Source: Klebsiella indica
GTDB lineage: Bacteria; Pseudomonadota; Gammaproteobacteria; Enterobacterales; Enterobacteriaceae
Length of the DNA stretch: 64,000 bases
NCBI RefSeq assembly: GCF_005860775.1
Contig: NZ_VCHQ01000003.1
Coordinates: 62,001-126,000 of the forward strand
Direction of reading: 5' to 3'
In this document: piece after piece, positions 16,737 to 26,179 of the stretch
Position numbering within the stretch: the stretch's first letter is position 1
How the letters are laid out: every line of letters begins with the position of its first letter
Notes under the pieces: model-generated
Databases searched by the model: none
Told to the model about the DNA's origin: nothing
Seen by the model: the letters and a program-made list of their open reading frames with translations, nothing else
Program-made: the position numbers and the translations under genes

Positions 16737-16770
16737 ACGGCTATCGACTCTGGCGATAGCCGTATTTTTT
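16737..16770 (+). terminator. Intrinsic terminator/attenuator inside the ABC operon
   Basis: ACGGCTATCG (16737-16746) pairs with CGATAGCCGT (16754-16763) around ACTCTGG, followed by ATTTTTT. It lies between the binding protein and permease genes, the usual place for partial termination that keeps receptor levels above channel levels. Confidence 0.8.
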
Positions 16771-16781
16771 AGGGAAGAATT

Positions 16782-17546
16782 ATGACGGGATTCCGTTGGG
16801 AGATCATTGAGGAGTACGGTCCGTTGTTTATCGACGGCGCCTTGATGACCATTAAATGTACCATTATCTGCGTGATCCTCGGCACCCTGTGGGGGCTGAC
16901 TCTCGGGCTGGGGCGTATGGCGAAAGCCGAACACGGCGTGTGGAAATACGTTCTGCGTTACCTGGTGCAGTTTCCGGTACGTTTCTACGTTAGCGCATTT
17001 CGCGGCACGCCGCTGTTTGTGCAAATTATGGTGGTCCACTTCGCGCTGGTGCCGCTGTTTATCAACCCGCGCGATGGGCTGCTGGTTACCAGCGGGATAA
17101 TGAGCGCCGATTTGGCCCGTGAACTGCGTTCTGACTATGGCGCGTTTCTTTCCTGTGTCGTGGCGATTACGCTGAATGCCGGCGCTTATGTGTCGGAAAT
17201 TTTCCGCGCCGGTATTCAGTCGATCGATAAAGGACAAATGGAAGCCTCTCGCGCCCTGGGGATGCCGTGGTGGAAGACCATGCGTCAGGTGATTCTGCCC
17301 CAGGCGTTTCGCCGCATTCTGCCGCCGCTGGGCAACAATGCTATCGCCATTGTGAAAGATTCTTCGCTGGCCTCGGCAATTGGTCTCGCCGATCTGGCCT
17401 ACGCCGCGCGTACCGTTTCCGGCGCTTACGCCACCTATTGGGAACCGTATCTGACGATCTCTCTGGTTTACTGGGTGATTACTTTCCTGCTGGCGCAGCT
17501 GGTTAACCGTCTGGAAAAGAGGTTTGGCAAAAGTGATTCATATTAA
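16782..17546 (+). CDS. Amino acid ABC transporter permease (GlnP/HisM family)
   Basis: The 254-residue inner-membrane protein has about five hydrophobic segments, the GTPLFVQIM motif (FRGTPLFVQ, about residue 74) and the EAA loop [35 protein letters not shown] (about 150-186). Only one permease gene is present, so the channel is probably a homodimer. It overlaps the start of the ATPase gene. Confidence 0.9.
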   Translation: MTGFRWEIIEEYGPLFIDGALMTIKCTIICVILGTLWGLTLGLGRMAKAEHGVWKYVLRYLVQFPVRFYVSAFRGTPLFVQIMVVHFALVPLFINPRDGLLVTSGIMSADLARELRSDYGAFLSCVVAITLNAGAYVSEIFRAGIQSIDKGQMEASRALGMPWWKTMRQVILPQAFRRILPPLGNNAIAIVKDSSLASAIGLADLAYAARTVSGAYATYWEPYLTISLVYWVITFLLAQLVNRLEKRFGKSDSY

Positions 17547-18255
17547 AAATCTGCATAAGCGCTTCGGCGACAGCCATGTTCTGCGCGGCATCAACTGCGA
17601 TATCAAACCACAGGAAGTGGTCTGCATTATCGGTCCGTCAGGTTCGGGGAAAAGCACCTTTCTGCGCTGTATGAACGCGCTGGAAACCGTCAGTGAAGGT
17701 GAGGTTGAGGTTAATGGTTTTGCCGTTCACGATCGCGCTACCGATCTCAATAAGATGCGTGAAAGCGTCGGCATGGTTTTTCAGCGCTTCAACCTTTTCC
17801 CGCATAAAACGGTGCTGGAAAACCTGATTATGGCCCCGATAAGCCTGCGCGGCATGGTGCGAACGGAAGCGGTACATCTGGCTGAGGAACTACTGGCTAA
17901 GGTGGGGCTGAGCGATAAGCGCGACGCCTGGCCTTCCAGTCTTTCCGGCGGTCAGCAGCAGCGGGTGGCGATTGCGCGGGCGCTGGCGATGCAGCCTTCG
18001 ATTATGCTGTTTGATGAGCCCACCTCGGCGCTGGATCCTGAGCTGGTGGGCGATGTACTGGAAGTGATGAAAAATCTCGCCAGCGAAGGGATGACGATGG
18101 TGATCGTGACTCACGAAATGGGGTTTGCCCGCGAAGTGGCCGACCGGGTTATTTTTATCGACCAGGGCATTATTCAGGAAGAGGGTAAACCGGCGCAGAT
18201 CTTTAGCGCGCCAACTAACCCGCGCACCGCCGCTTTTCTGAGTAAAGTGCTGTAA
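17533..18255 (+). CDS. Amino acid ABC transporter ATPase (GlnQ/HisP family)
   Basis: The protein has Walker [11 protein letters not shown]-loop [16 protein letters not shown], signature [17 protein letters not shown], Walker [17 protein letters not shown] and [11 protein letters not shown], all typical of polar amino acid importers. No ATG is available. TTG 17524 has only two bases after AAGAGG, while GTG 17533 ([12 protein letters not shown]) has eleven. I prefer GTG 17533 (240 residues), but TTG 17524 (243 residues) is possible. It lies 13-22 bases inside the permease gene. Confidence 0.88.
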   Translation: MIHIKNLHKRFGDSHVLRGINCDIKPQEVVCIIGPSGSGKSTFLRCMNALETVSEGEVEVNGFAVHDRATDLNKMRESVGMVFQRFNLFPHKTVLENLIMAPISLRGMVRTEAVHLAEELLAKVGLSDKRDAWPSSLSGGQQQRVAIARALAMQPSIMLFDEPTSALDPELVGDVLEVMKNLASEGMTMVIVTHEMGFAREVADRVIFIDQGIIQEEGKPAQIFSAPTNPRTAAFLSKVL

Positions 18256-18308
18256 CGGTCTCCGTCCCGGCGTAGGTGCGCCGCCGGGGGCGGCCCGATA
18301 GTTAAAAT

Positions 18309-19514
18309 CTATTGCGCCGCCTCGCTAATATCATTAATTTTTTCTTCACGTTCATTCGCGTCCGCTAACAGCGTTTTTTCGTTTGTGCCAAGGCACTGGA
18401 TCAACAGGAACAGCACGCCGCTGGCCAGCAGCGCCATCACCAGCCCATCATAACCGACGACGCTGATCAGGAGTCCGCTGACTACCGGACCCGCTACGCT
18501 GCCCGCCGACCAGAAGAAGCCTAATAGCGCGTTGATCATAATTAGCTTCTGCCCGGAGAAGGTTTTCCCGGCACGAACCAGCGAAAGGGTATAGAGCGCC
18601 CCCGCCGCGGCGCCGAGAATCAAACAGCCGCTAATCAACGGGATATGCGACGACAGCAGGAAAGGCAAGGCCAGCAGAGCGAGGCAGAAGACCACCGCGC
18701 AACTGAGATGCACGCGGCGAATGCCAAAGCGGTCGGCAATCCAGCCCAGTGGCGCCTGAAACACGGCATCGCCGGTTAATACCACCGTCACCAGCAGTAC
18801 CGCCATCACATCATTTAATCCTTTATCCATACCGTAGAGCGGCAGCAGCGCCAGAATGCTGGCGTCGAAAAAGGCAAAGCAGAATACGCCGGAGGCCAGC
18901 ACGGGTAAAAAGGCGCCAAGGCTGCGCCAGCCGGGGCGTTCGGCGAGCCGCTCTCGGCTGCCGGAAGGTAAATGGCGGAGCATCAGCAGGCAGGCGAAGG
19001 TCACGATGCCGACCAACAACAGCGTCCAGAGCCGATATGCCTCTCCGGCGGAAATCAACAGCGGCCCCGCCAGCTGGCAGCCGGTAAACGCGGAGGCATA
19101 AATGCCGGTAAGCATCGCCCGGTTTTTGCCCGCCGCGCCGCCGGTGATCCAGCTTTCGCCAAGTACGATAATGACCCCCGAAGCCAGGCCGGTAACCAGT
19201 CGCGGCAGCAGGAGATGAGCGAGAGATAAAGCGAGGCAGGAGGCGATTGTCGCCAGCGCCAGCGCCACCAGGCTGACGGAAAGCAGCGTTCCCATCTCAA
19301 AACGCCGGCATAAGGCCGGCGAGAGGAAGGAGGAGAGCATCATTCCCGCTGGCGGCAGCGCGGCCAACAGGCCGACGTAGAAGGCATCAATCTGCTGCTG
19401 CGCCAGCGCAAGACTGATTAAGGGCACCGTATAGCCAGTGATAAATCCCACTAATGACGCCGCCATGATCATCGCCAGCGTGGGGGCCAGACGATTCTGC
19501 TCTGGGTTAAACAT
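18309..19514 (-). CDS. MFS transporter, YcaD-like
   Basis: The 401-residue protein has about twelve hydrophobic segments and MFS features such as LSSFLSPALCRRFE in the 2-3 loop and GWIADRFGIRR in the 8-9 loop, with an acidic tail (NEREEKINDISEAAQ). It resembles the YcaD group of uncharacterised MFS exporters. It is convergent with the amino acid ATPase and divergent from the M20 hydrolase, with 280 bp between. That spacer holds two CATATG boxes (near 19565 and 19645) of unknown meaning. Substrate unknown. Confidence 0.75.
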   Translation of the reverse strand: MFNPEQNRLAPTLAMIMAASLVGFITGYTVPLISLALAQQQIDAFYVGLLAALPPAGMMLSSFLSPALCRRFEMGTLLSVSLVALALATIASCLALSLAHLLLPRLVTGLASGVIIVLGESWITGGAAGKNRAMLTGIYASAFTGCQLAGPLLISAGEAYRLWTLLLVGIVTFACLLMLRHLPSGSRERLAERPGWRSLGAFLPVLASGVFCFAFFDASILALLPLYGMDKGLNDVMAVLLVTVVLTGDAVFQAPLGWIADRFGIRRVHLSCAVVFCLALLALPFLLSSHIPLISGCLILGAAAGALYTLSLVRAGKTFSGQKLIMINALLGFFWSAGSVAGPVVSGLLISVVGYDGLVMALLASGVLFLLIQCLGTNEKTLLADANEREEKINDISEAAQ

Positions 19515-19794
19515 TTTATTTCCGATAACGGAGAAGTGAAGAGTGAATTATTCGGTAAAATTACCATATGGCTGCATAATAATTAATCATGAGCCGTATG
19601 TCACCGGGGATCTGACTGTAAAAAGGGTGAACTGGCGAAATACCATATGAAAACGGATTGTCGTTGAATTGAGCGGAAGTTGTCAGGGCGCTGGCGAAAG
19701 GATATAACCAACAGGCTGGCGGGGTACCTGTAGCCCTAACTTATTGATGAAAAGACGCGTTCAGCGCTGACGCTGTGCGGAAGAGGAGTAAGAC

Positions 19795-20946
19795 ATGGCA
19801 GTATCCCCTTCATTGATCGCCGAGGCTATTCGCTGGCGACGTGATTTTCATGCTTGTCCTGAGCTGGGGTATCAGGAACAGGAAACCTCACGCCGGGTGG
19901 CCGAACTGCTCGTCTCATTTGGTCTTCAGGTGCATAGCGGGCTGGCGGGTACGGGCGTGGTTGCGACGCTGGAAAACGGCCCCGGACCGGTGATTGGCCT
20001 GCGGGCAGATATGGACGCTCTGCCGATAACCGAGTTGGGAGACGTGAGCTATAAATCGCGCAATCCTGGGGTGATGCACGCCTGTGGTCACGATGGTCAT
20101 AGCGCGATGCTGCTGGCGGCAGCGGCGCATCTGGCGCAGACCCGACGTTTTCGCGGCATCGTCCACTTTGTGTTTCAGCCCGCCGAAGAGAATCTTGGCG
20201 GCGCGCGTAAAATGGTTGAAGAGGGGCTTTTCGAGCGCTTCCCGATGGACGCCATTTACGCCCTGCATAACTGGCCGGGCATTCCGCTGGGGCAGGTGGT
20301 GATTAACAGTGGTGCGATGATGGCATCGCTTGATGCATTCGAAATTACCCTGACAGGTAAAAGCTGTCATGCGGCGATGCCCGAGCGCGGCGCGGACCCC
20401 ATCGTGGCCGCCGCGCAGTTGATTATGGCGCTGCAAACGATCCCTTCGCGCCGCCTGTCGCCCCAGGAGGCGACGGTGGTGAGCATTACGCAGATTGCCG
20501 GTGGCGAGGCGATTAACGTGCTGCCGGACAAAGTGGTGCTCCGCGGAACCTTTCGCTGCCTGAACAACCAGGTGCGCGAGCGGGTCAGGGGGCTGATCGA
20601 AAGCTATGTTGCCGCTCAGCCTCAGGTCTCAGACGTTGAAGGGCAAATTTTATGGTATCCCGGTTATCCGGTGACCACCAACCACGCTGTGGAAGCGCAG
20701 AAGGTGCGCGAAGCGGCAACCACTCTGCTGGGCGAATCAGCGGTAAGCTGGAACGGTAATCCATCAATGGCGTCAGAAGATTTTGCCTGCATGCTGGAGG
20801 CCTGTCCGGGAGCCTATTTCTGGATTGGCACTGACGGTGAAACGCCTTCGAAGCCGCTGCACAATGCCGGGTATGATTTTAATGACGATCTGATCCCACA
20901 TGGCGTGGCGCTGTGGACGGCGCTGGTGGAGACGTTACTGGCGTAA
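19795..20946 (+). CDS. M20 family amidohydrolase (hippurate hydrolase/N-acyl amino acid deacylase type)
   Basis: The 383-residue metallohydrolase has family motifs GLRADMDALPITE (about residue 67), MHACGHDGHSAMLLAAA (about 92), FQPAEENLGGARKMVEEGLF (about 130) and the dimerisation domain with GKSCHAAMPERGADPI. Cys in HACGHD and the His/Glu residues bind two metal ions. Family members remove the acyl group from hippurate, N-acetyl-diaminopimelate or other N-acyl amino acids. Position beside an amino acid importer and an MFS exporter suggests scavenging of amino acid conjugates (inference). RBS AGAGGAG precedes ATG 19795. Confidence 0.85.
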   Translation: MAVSPSLIAEAIRWRRDFHACPELGYQEQETSRRVAELLVSFGLQVHSGLAGTGVVATLENGPGPVIGLRADMDALPITELGDVSYKSRNPGVMHACGHDGHSAMLLAAAAHLAQTRRFRGIVHFVFQPAEENLGGARKMVEEGLFERFPMDAIYALHNWPGIPLGQVVINSGAMMASLDAFEITLTGKSCHAAMPERGADPIVAAAQLIMALQTIPSRRLSPQEATVVSITQIAGGEAINVLPDKVVLRGTFRCLNNQVRERVRGLIESYVAAQPQVSDVEGQILWYPGYPVTTNHAVEAQKVREAATTLLGESAVSWNGNPSMASEDFACMLEACPGAYFWIGTDGETPSKPLHNAGYDFNDDLIPHGVALWTALVETLLA

Positions 20947-21045
20947 GATGCGGTACTGCGTGCCTGTCCGGAATACAAGGTCGCGAATGCGGCAGGCTTG
21001 CCGGACGGGCAAGCCACCAGCGGTCGCCTTGCGAAGACCCAGGAT

Positions 21046-21075
21046 ACAGAGGGAGAAGCTTCCTTCTCCCTCTGT
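21046..21075. terminator. 13-bp stem hairpin between convergent genes
   Basis: ACAGAGGGAGAAG (21046-21058) pairs perfectly with CTTCTCCCTCTGT (21063-21075) around CTTC. It lies five bases from the fdhF-like stop. It lacks a clear T-run, so it may act as a 3-prime stabiliser as much as a terminator. Confidence 0.65.
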
Positions 21076-21079
21076 CGTA

Positions 21080-23230
21080 TTACACGTTAACTGCGGCTTT
21101 CAGCCGGGCTTTCATTTTGCTGTAGCTTGTGCTGGCGTACTGCTCGGCCCAGCGCTGATCGGCAATGGCTTCCACCTTCACCGCACAATATTTGGTTTCC
21201 GGCGTCTTCGAGATCGGGTCGAGGTTATCCTGAGTCAGCTCGTTACAGGCGCCCACCCACCACTGATAGGTCATATACACGGCACCTGTGTTAATTCGAT
21301 CGCTGATATCGGCGCGGGTCATCACCTTGCCGCGTCGGGAACTGACCCACACCAGTTGTTGGTCGGCAATCCCCAGACGCTGCGCGTCGGCGCTGTTGAT
21401 TTGTAGCCGGCCGGGTTCATCGGCAAGCGCTTGCAGGGCGGCGCAGTTACCGGTCATTGAACGGCATGAATAGTGGCCGACTTCACGCACGGTACAGAGA
21501 ACCAGCGGATACGCTTCATCCGGCGTTTCGGCGGGGGCACGCCACGGCGCGGCAAACAGCTGGCCCTTGCCGGTTGGCGTATCAAAGCGGTTATCTTTAT
21601 ACAGCCACGGTGTGCCGGGATGATCGAGCGTCGGGCACGGCCACTGCACATGGTTCATCTCGCCCATTTTTTCATAAGTGGCGCCGTAAAATAGCGGGCA
21701 AAGTTCGCGCATTTCGTCCCAGATCTGCTGATTATTGGCGTAATGCATCGGGTAGCCCATTTCCTGCGCCAACAGGCTGATGATTTCCCAGTCGCGTTTA
21801 ACGTTGCCGCTTGCTTTAATCGCCTGTTCGAAGCGCTGGAAACCGCGATCGGCGCAGGTAAAGACGCCGCCGTGCTCGCCCCACGAGGTGGCGGGCAGCA
21901 GCACATCGGCGATTTCTGCGGTTTTGGTCATAAAGATATCCTGCACCACCACAAAATCGAGCGCCTCGATACCTTTACGTACCAGCCCCAGATCGGCTTC
22001 AGTCTGCAGCGGGTCTTCGCCCATGATGTAGTAAGCTTTGATATCGCCGGTCAGCGCTTTATGCGGCACTTCGGTGATGCGGGTCCCGACCTTATCGTCC
22101 ATGATCGCCGGATCAATTCCCCAGGCTTTGGCGAATTTAGCGCGAACGCTGGCATCGGTCACGTATTGATAACCGGGGAACATATTCGGCAGAACCCCCA
22201 TATCGCAGGCCCCCTGCACGTTATTTTGTCCGCGCACCGGGCCGACGCCGACGTTGGGGCGTCCAAGATTGCCGGTTAATAGCGCGAGGCTCGCCAGTCC
22301 TCTGACCACATCCACCGCCTGACCAAACTGGGTCACTCCCATTCCCCACATAATGGTGGCGGAAGGCGCGGCGGCATACATGCGCATGGCCTCGCGGATG
22401 ACACTTGCCGACACGCCCACGATGCCTTCGACAGCTTCGGGAGAATAGTCTTTGACCATGTCACGATAGGCATCCAGCCCTTCGGTAAAACGCGCAACAT
22501 AATCGTGATTGTAGAGATCCTCTTCCAGCAGGACGTGGGCGAAGGCGTTAACCAGCGCCATATTGCTGCCGTTATTGAGCTGAAGATGACGATCGGCGAT
22601 GCGGGCGGTTTCGATACGGCGCGGATCGCAGACGATGATTTTCGCGCCGTTTTCGCGCGCTTTAATCACCCGCCGGGCGACGATAGGGTGGGAGTCGGCG
22701 CAGTTATAGCCAAATACCAGCAAACATTTTGAGTTTTCGATCTCGCTAATCGAGTTGCTCATCGCGCCGTTGCCGAGCGCCAGTTGCAGCCCGGCGACCG
22801 AGGGTCCGTGACAAACGCGGGCGCAGCAGTCGACGTTATTGGTATTGAGTACCGCACGGGCGAATTTTTGCATCACATAGTTGGTTTCATTGCCGGTGCC
22901 ACGGGAAGAACCGGTCGTCATGATGGCGCGCGGGCCATATTTCTCTTTTATTTCGCGCAATTTTTTCGCCGTATAGCGGATAGCTTCATCCCAACTGACC
23001 GGGGTGAATTTACCGCCTTTCTGATAGCGAATCATCGGTTGCTTCAGGCGTGGCGTCAGCAGCTGGGTATCGTTGAGAAAATCCCAGCCGTAGTAACCTT
23101 TGAGGCACAGCTGATTTTGGTTGGTTAAGCCATCAGCGGCTTCGGCACGGATAATTTTATTGTTATCGACAACCAGCTTAAGCTTGCAACCGGCTCCGCA
23201 ATAAGGACAAACGCTCGTGATTTTTTTCAT
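21080..23230 (-). CDS. fdhF: Formate dehydrogenase H homologue, Cys form (no selenocysteine)
   Basis: The 716-residue molybdoenzyme aligns end to end with E. coli FdhF (715). It has the N-terminal [4Fe-4S] ligands CPYCGAGC with a fourth Cys in LCLKGYYG, then bis-MGD binding blocks (GSSRGTGNETNYVMQKFAR, GPVRGQNNVQGACDMG) and the C-terminal domain ending near WAEQYASTSYSKMKARL. At residue 140, where E. coli has selenocysteine (TGA), the codon is TGT Cys (bases 22811-22813): CCARVCHGPSV. It should oxidise formate to CO2, perhaps more slowly than a Sec enzyme. ATG 23230 is used; the frame stays open upstream. A sigma-54-type promoter lies about 110 bp upstream. No hydrogenase-3 or maturation genes are nearby, as for E. 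coli fdhF. Confidence 0.88.
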   Translation of the reverse strand: MKKITSVCPYCGAGCKLKLVVDNNKIIRAEAADGLTNQNQLCLKGYYGWDFLNDTQLLTPRLKQPMIRYQKGGKFTPVSWDEAIRYTAKKLREIKEKYGPRAIMTTGSSRGTGNETNYVMQKFARAVLNTNNVDCCARVCHGPSVAGLQLALGNGAMSNSISEIENSKCLLVFGYNCADSHPIVARRVIKARENGAKIIVCDPRRIETARIADRHLQLNNGSNMALVNAFAHVLLEEDLYNHDYVARFTEGLDAYRDMVKDYSPEAVEGIVGVSASVIREAMRMYAAAPSATIMWGMGVTQFGQAVDVVRGLASLALLTGNLGRPNVGVGPVRGQNNVQGACDMGVLPNMFPGYQYVTDASVRAKFAKAWGIDPAIMDDKVGTRITEVPHKALTGDIKAYYIMGEDPLQTEADLGLVRKGIEALDFVVVQDIFMTKTAEIADVLLPATSWGEHGGVFTCADRGFQRFEQAIKASGNVKRDWEIISLLAQEMGYPMHYANNQQIWDEMRELCPLFYGATYEKMGEMNHVQWPCPTLDHPGTPWLYKDNRFDTPTGKGQLFAAPWRAPAETPDEAYPLVLCTVREVGHYSCRSMTGNCAALQALADEPGRLQINSADAQRLGIADQQLVWVSSRRGKVMTRADISDRINTGAVYMTYQWWVGACNELTQDNLDPISKTPETKYCAVKVEAIADQRWAEQYASTSYSKMKARLKAAVNV

Positions 23231-23337
23231 CAGTAACAGACCTGTTAACAGAGAATAAACAACAACGGACAGGCCGATCCGGCCAGCCATTGTCAGGGCG
23301 TCATTCACCAACGCACGGGCAGATGACGAGAGCGTAA

Positions 23338-23353
23338 TGCACAGAGCATGCCA
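23338..23353 (-). promoter_or_regulatory. Sigma-54 (-24/-12) promoter of the fdhF homologue
   Basis: Read on the minus strand the bases are TGGCATGCTCTGTGCA. The GG and GC doublets are exactly ten bases apart, as RpoN requires, and most of the TGGCAC-N5-TTGCA consensus is kept. E. coli fdhF is RpoN/FhlA dependent, so formate induction is likely here too. Confidence 0.7.
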
Positions 23354-23432
23354 AAATTAATTGATTGATTTTAAATGAAATATTGATGCTTACAGACCGG
23401 AGTGGCAATGATGTCGACACTAATGACGATGC

Positions 23433-23456
23433 CATGACGCCCGCTGGGGCGTCATG
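23433..23456. terminator. Perfect 10-bp stem hairpin downstream of hcxB
   Basis: CATGACGCCC and GGGCGTCATG pair around GCTG, eight bases past the hcxB stop. There is no T-run on the minus strand, so termination there is uncertain. Confidence 0.45.
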
Positions 23457-23464
23457 ATGGCGGT

Positions 23465-24544
23465 TCAGGCCAGCGTCTGTAGCGCTGAGAGCGTTTCGTC
23501 CGGTAAACCCACCTGTCGGGCGGCGGCGCAAATCGCCTGCCAGCTCCCGGCATCCAGAGGAATACCCTGTGCAAGGCGTTGCTGGCGGTTAGCTTCCTCC
23601 CACTCGCCGGGCGCCAGAATTGGCGCGTCTGCATCATGCGGCGACTGTTTACACCAGTCAATAAACGCTTCGGTCTCGCGTTGCATATCCGGGGCATCGA
23701 ACGCTGCCGGGCTGAGAATGACGGTGGTCATACAGTTGAAAATCGCGTCAACGCTGGTCTGCAGCGTCTCCTTATGGGAGGTTTTCCCACCGGAAACCGC
23801 GCCGCCGATAACTTCACATAATGTCGCCAGCGCGTAACCTTTATGTTCGGCAAAGGTCAGCAATGCGCCCAGCGGTGAGCTCTGCATTACTGCCGGGTCG
23901 GTGGTGGGGACGCCCTGGGCATCGATTAACGAACCAGCCGGTACCGGGACGCCTTTATGCCAGGCGACGCGGGTTTTACCAAAGGCGATGGCGCTTGTGG
24001 CGTAATCGAGCAGCAGCGGCGGATGTCCCTCACGCGGAAAAACCACGCACAACGGGTTGGTGCCAAAACGGCTGTCTTTCCCCCGAAATGGGGCGACCAT
24101 AATGTTGCCGATGACGTTAACGAAGTGAATGGAGATCATCCCGGCCGCCGCGCACTGTTCCGCCCAGTAACCGATGCGGCCAATATGGTGGGCATTGCGC
24201 AGCGCGACGGCGGCCATACCGTGCTGTTTTGCTTTCTCAATGCCGATCTGCATGGCTTCGTGCGCCACCACCTGCCCGAATCCCCGGTTGCCATCGAGAG
24301 TCACGACGGCGCCCGCGTCTTTCATCACGCTGACATGGCGGTTGAACTGTAAATAGCCCTGGGCGTGGGAGCGAACGTAACTCGGGATCATCCCTACGCC
24401 GTGAGAATCGTGTCCGGCAAGGTTGGCGGCGATCAGATGGTCGGCGATCAGCGATGCTTCGGTTGGCGCGCTCCCCATATGCGTGAAAAGGGTTTCAACA
24501 AACTGCCGCAGTTCGGTGGCCTGAAAGCGATATCCTGTTTGCAC
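23465..24544 (-). CDS. hcxB: Hydroxycarboxylate dehydrogenase B (Ldh family)
   Basis: The 359-residue protein is very similar to E. coli YbiC/HcxB: LIAANLAGHDSHGVGMIPSYVRS, NAHHIGRIGYWAEQCAAAGMISIHFV, GTNPLCVVFPREG, LLLDYATSAIAFGKTRVA. The family (malate/lactate/ureidoglycolate dehydrogenase type) uses NAD(P)H to reduce 2-oxo acids to 2-hydroxy acids. The start is GTG at 24544-24542, preceded by AGGAGG six bases away. It is a lone gene with its own upstream region. Confidence 0.87.
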   Translation of the reverse strand: MQTGYRFQATELRQFVETLFTHMGSAPTEASLIADHLIAANLAGHDSHGVGMIPSYVRSHAQGYLQFNRHVSVMKDAGAVVTLDGNRGFGQVVAHEAMQIGIEKAKQHGMAAVALRNAHHIGRIGYWAEQCAAAGMISIHFVNVIGNIMVAPFRGKDSRFGTNPLCVVFPREGHPPLLLDYATSAIAFGKTRVAWHKGVPVPAGSLIDAQGVPTTDPAVMQSSPLGALLTFAEHKGYALATLCEVIGGAVSGGKTSHKETLQTSVDAIFNCMTTVILSPAAFDAPDMQRETEAFIDWCKQSPHDADAPILAPGEWEEANRQQRLAQGIPLDAGSWQAICAAARQVGLPDETLSALQTLA

Positions 24545-24779
24545 TGATGTCCTCCTGTTATTGAGTGCGGGATGATTATTTTATTGTGTATGCGTTTCCA
24601 TGCTGCGCGCCATGCCGGAGAAGATCAAGGTTTGAACGCCGCAGAAAAGAGGCGGGGTGAGGGAGAGAGAACAGCGTTGAGGCCCGTAAGTCTGGTCGTA
24701 GTGCGAAGAATCCTTATGATTAAAGCCTCATAATCAATCACCCATGCAGTGTTACAGGGATATATAAGAGAATACAATA

Positions 24780-24905
24780 ATGAATACGAGTGCAATCCTG
24801 TTGTTGACCATCGCGATTTCCCTGTTGGGCATTTCAGTCTATAGCTTGTTGAGCTATATTAAAGAACGCAGGGCTAAACGTTTTCGTCCTTTTCGCCAGC
24901 GATAA
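24780..24905 (+). CDS. Small membrane protein, 41 residues
   Basis: ATG 24780 opens a 41-codon frame ending TAA at 24905. One hydrophobic helix (residues about 5-26, starting SAILLLTIAISLLGI) is followed by a strongly basic tail (KERRAKRFRPFRQR), so the tail should face the cytoplasm. The upstream sequence TATATAAGAG could give a weak SD. Similar single-span small proteins are common in Klebsiella and relatives, but I do not recognise a named gene. It is convergent with the AraC gene, whose stop is 22 bp away. Confidence 0.65.
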   Translation: MNTSAILLLTIAISLLGISVYSLLSYIKERRAKRFRPFRQR

Positions 24906-24927
24906 GATAACCTTATTACACGGAGTA

Positions 24928-25893
24928 TTAGCTGGCCTTATTATAGTTGTCGCGCCATGTTTTTGGTGAGACAAGATATTTTTCGCGAAATTGCTTGCTA
25001 AATAATGGATGGCTGACAAAACCGCAAATCCATGAAATCTGTTCGATGCGGAGATGTCGATTATTCTCCAACATCTCGCGTGCCGCCTCCAGACGTATTT
25101 CTTTAATCAGCGTCATGACGGATGTTTTCTGTTCATTAAAAGCTCTGTCGAGGCTGGCGCGTGAACAGCGAAGGTGTTGCGTCAGAACGTTCGGCGACAA
25201 GTTATGTTGATGATAATTCTGAATAATAAACGATTTTGCGCCATTAAAAAGGTGACTCAGTTTACCGGGCGTGAATAAGCCTTTTTCTTTTGCTACATCG
25301 GCAAGCATAATTAACGCTATGTTATGTAATCCGTCAACGATGGTGGCTGTCTCTTTACTCGAAAGCATGGCGGATTGCCGGTCCAATAATAGCATATGTG
25401 ATTTCAGAAAGTTGGCCAGGTGGTGGTTTTCGAGTGATACGATCGGACTGCGTAATTTGCCATTAAAGACGTCATTGGTCATATCACTGCGTGGAATAAC
25501 ATAGAGTTGCTTAACGTCATTGCACTGATAATGGTAATAATCGTTGCGTTGATGAACAATTAAGGTTCCCTGATTTAGCTGCGTGGTGGCTGAATTGTTA
25601 TGACTGTGAATGATCTGATTACCATGAACGATCAGTGAAATATAAATCGAGGATGCCGTAGTCTGATGTGGGTCGAATATTGTCTCGTTTCTGGAGCCCA
25701 TTGCACTACAATAATCGCCATTAACGCCGGAGATTGTTTTATGATTAGCGACAATGTCTTCCGGCCGTCGGTTGTTAACGACATGAAGCCCGTAGCAGCG
25801 AATATCTTGTGAGAGTAGCTGATAGCGCGCATCCGGAGCGATATCCTCCGTGGATAAAACATGTGGAACGTACAGCGCCGTAGGTCTGGACAT
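24928..25893 (-). CDS. AraC-family transcriptional regulator
   Basis: ATG 25893 is preceded by GGGAAAAGAG and gives 321 residues; an in-frame TTG 18 bases earlier is less likely. The N-terminal part (residues about 40-200) is an AraC-binding-type sensor. The C-terminal part (about 215-321) holds two HTHs: LSPNVLTQHLRCSRASLDRAFNEQ and IEQISWICGFVSHPLFSKQFREKY. It is divergent from the orphan NqrC-like gene and probably controls it. The gene and its flanks are more AT-rich than neighbours, suggesting different ancestry. Confidence 0.83.
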   Translation of the reverse strand: MSRPTALYVPHVLSTEDIAPDARYQLLSQDIRCYGLHVVNNRRPEDIVANHKTISGVNGDYCSAMGSRNETIFDPHQTTASSIYISLIVHGNQIIHSHNNSATTQLNQGTLIVHQRNDYYHYQCNDVKQLYVIPRSDMTNDVFNGKLRSPIVSLENHHLANFLKSHMLLLDRQSAMLSSKETATIVDGLHNIALIMLADVAKEKGLFTPGKLSHLFNGAKSFIIQNYHQHNLSPNVLTQHLRCSRASLDRAFNEQKTSVMTLIKEIRLEAAREMLENNRHLRIEQISWICGFVSHPLFSKQFREKYLVSPKTWRDNYNKAS

Positions 25894-26179
25894 CGTAGTC
25901 TCTTTTCCCAAGGGTGACGGTTACAGGTGCGTGTTTTTATCCTCTCATTATAAGATTAATCTTAGTAAGATCCAGAGGTGAAACAATTTTTTTACATGTT
26001 GTTGATGGTTTCAGCGAAGTGCTGTTGCTGAATATTATTTTATAAGTATAAAACCTGGATTACTTTCGTGAAAAGACGTACTGGAATGGCCTTACTCAGT
26101 GGTCAATATCTTGCCGGGAAATACTGCTTGCCCAAGGGACTGGACAGTGAGGTAGAAATAGCGGCACTCTATATTACCT

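Noticed and set aside
20960-21010. Imperfect GCCTGTCCGG...CCGGACGGGC repeat near the M20 gene end
   Set aside because: It looks like a degenerate extragenic palindrome but pairing is too poor to call a separate feature.
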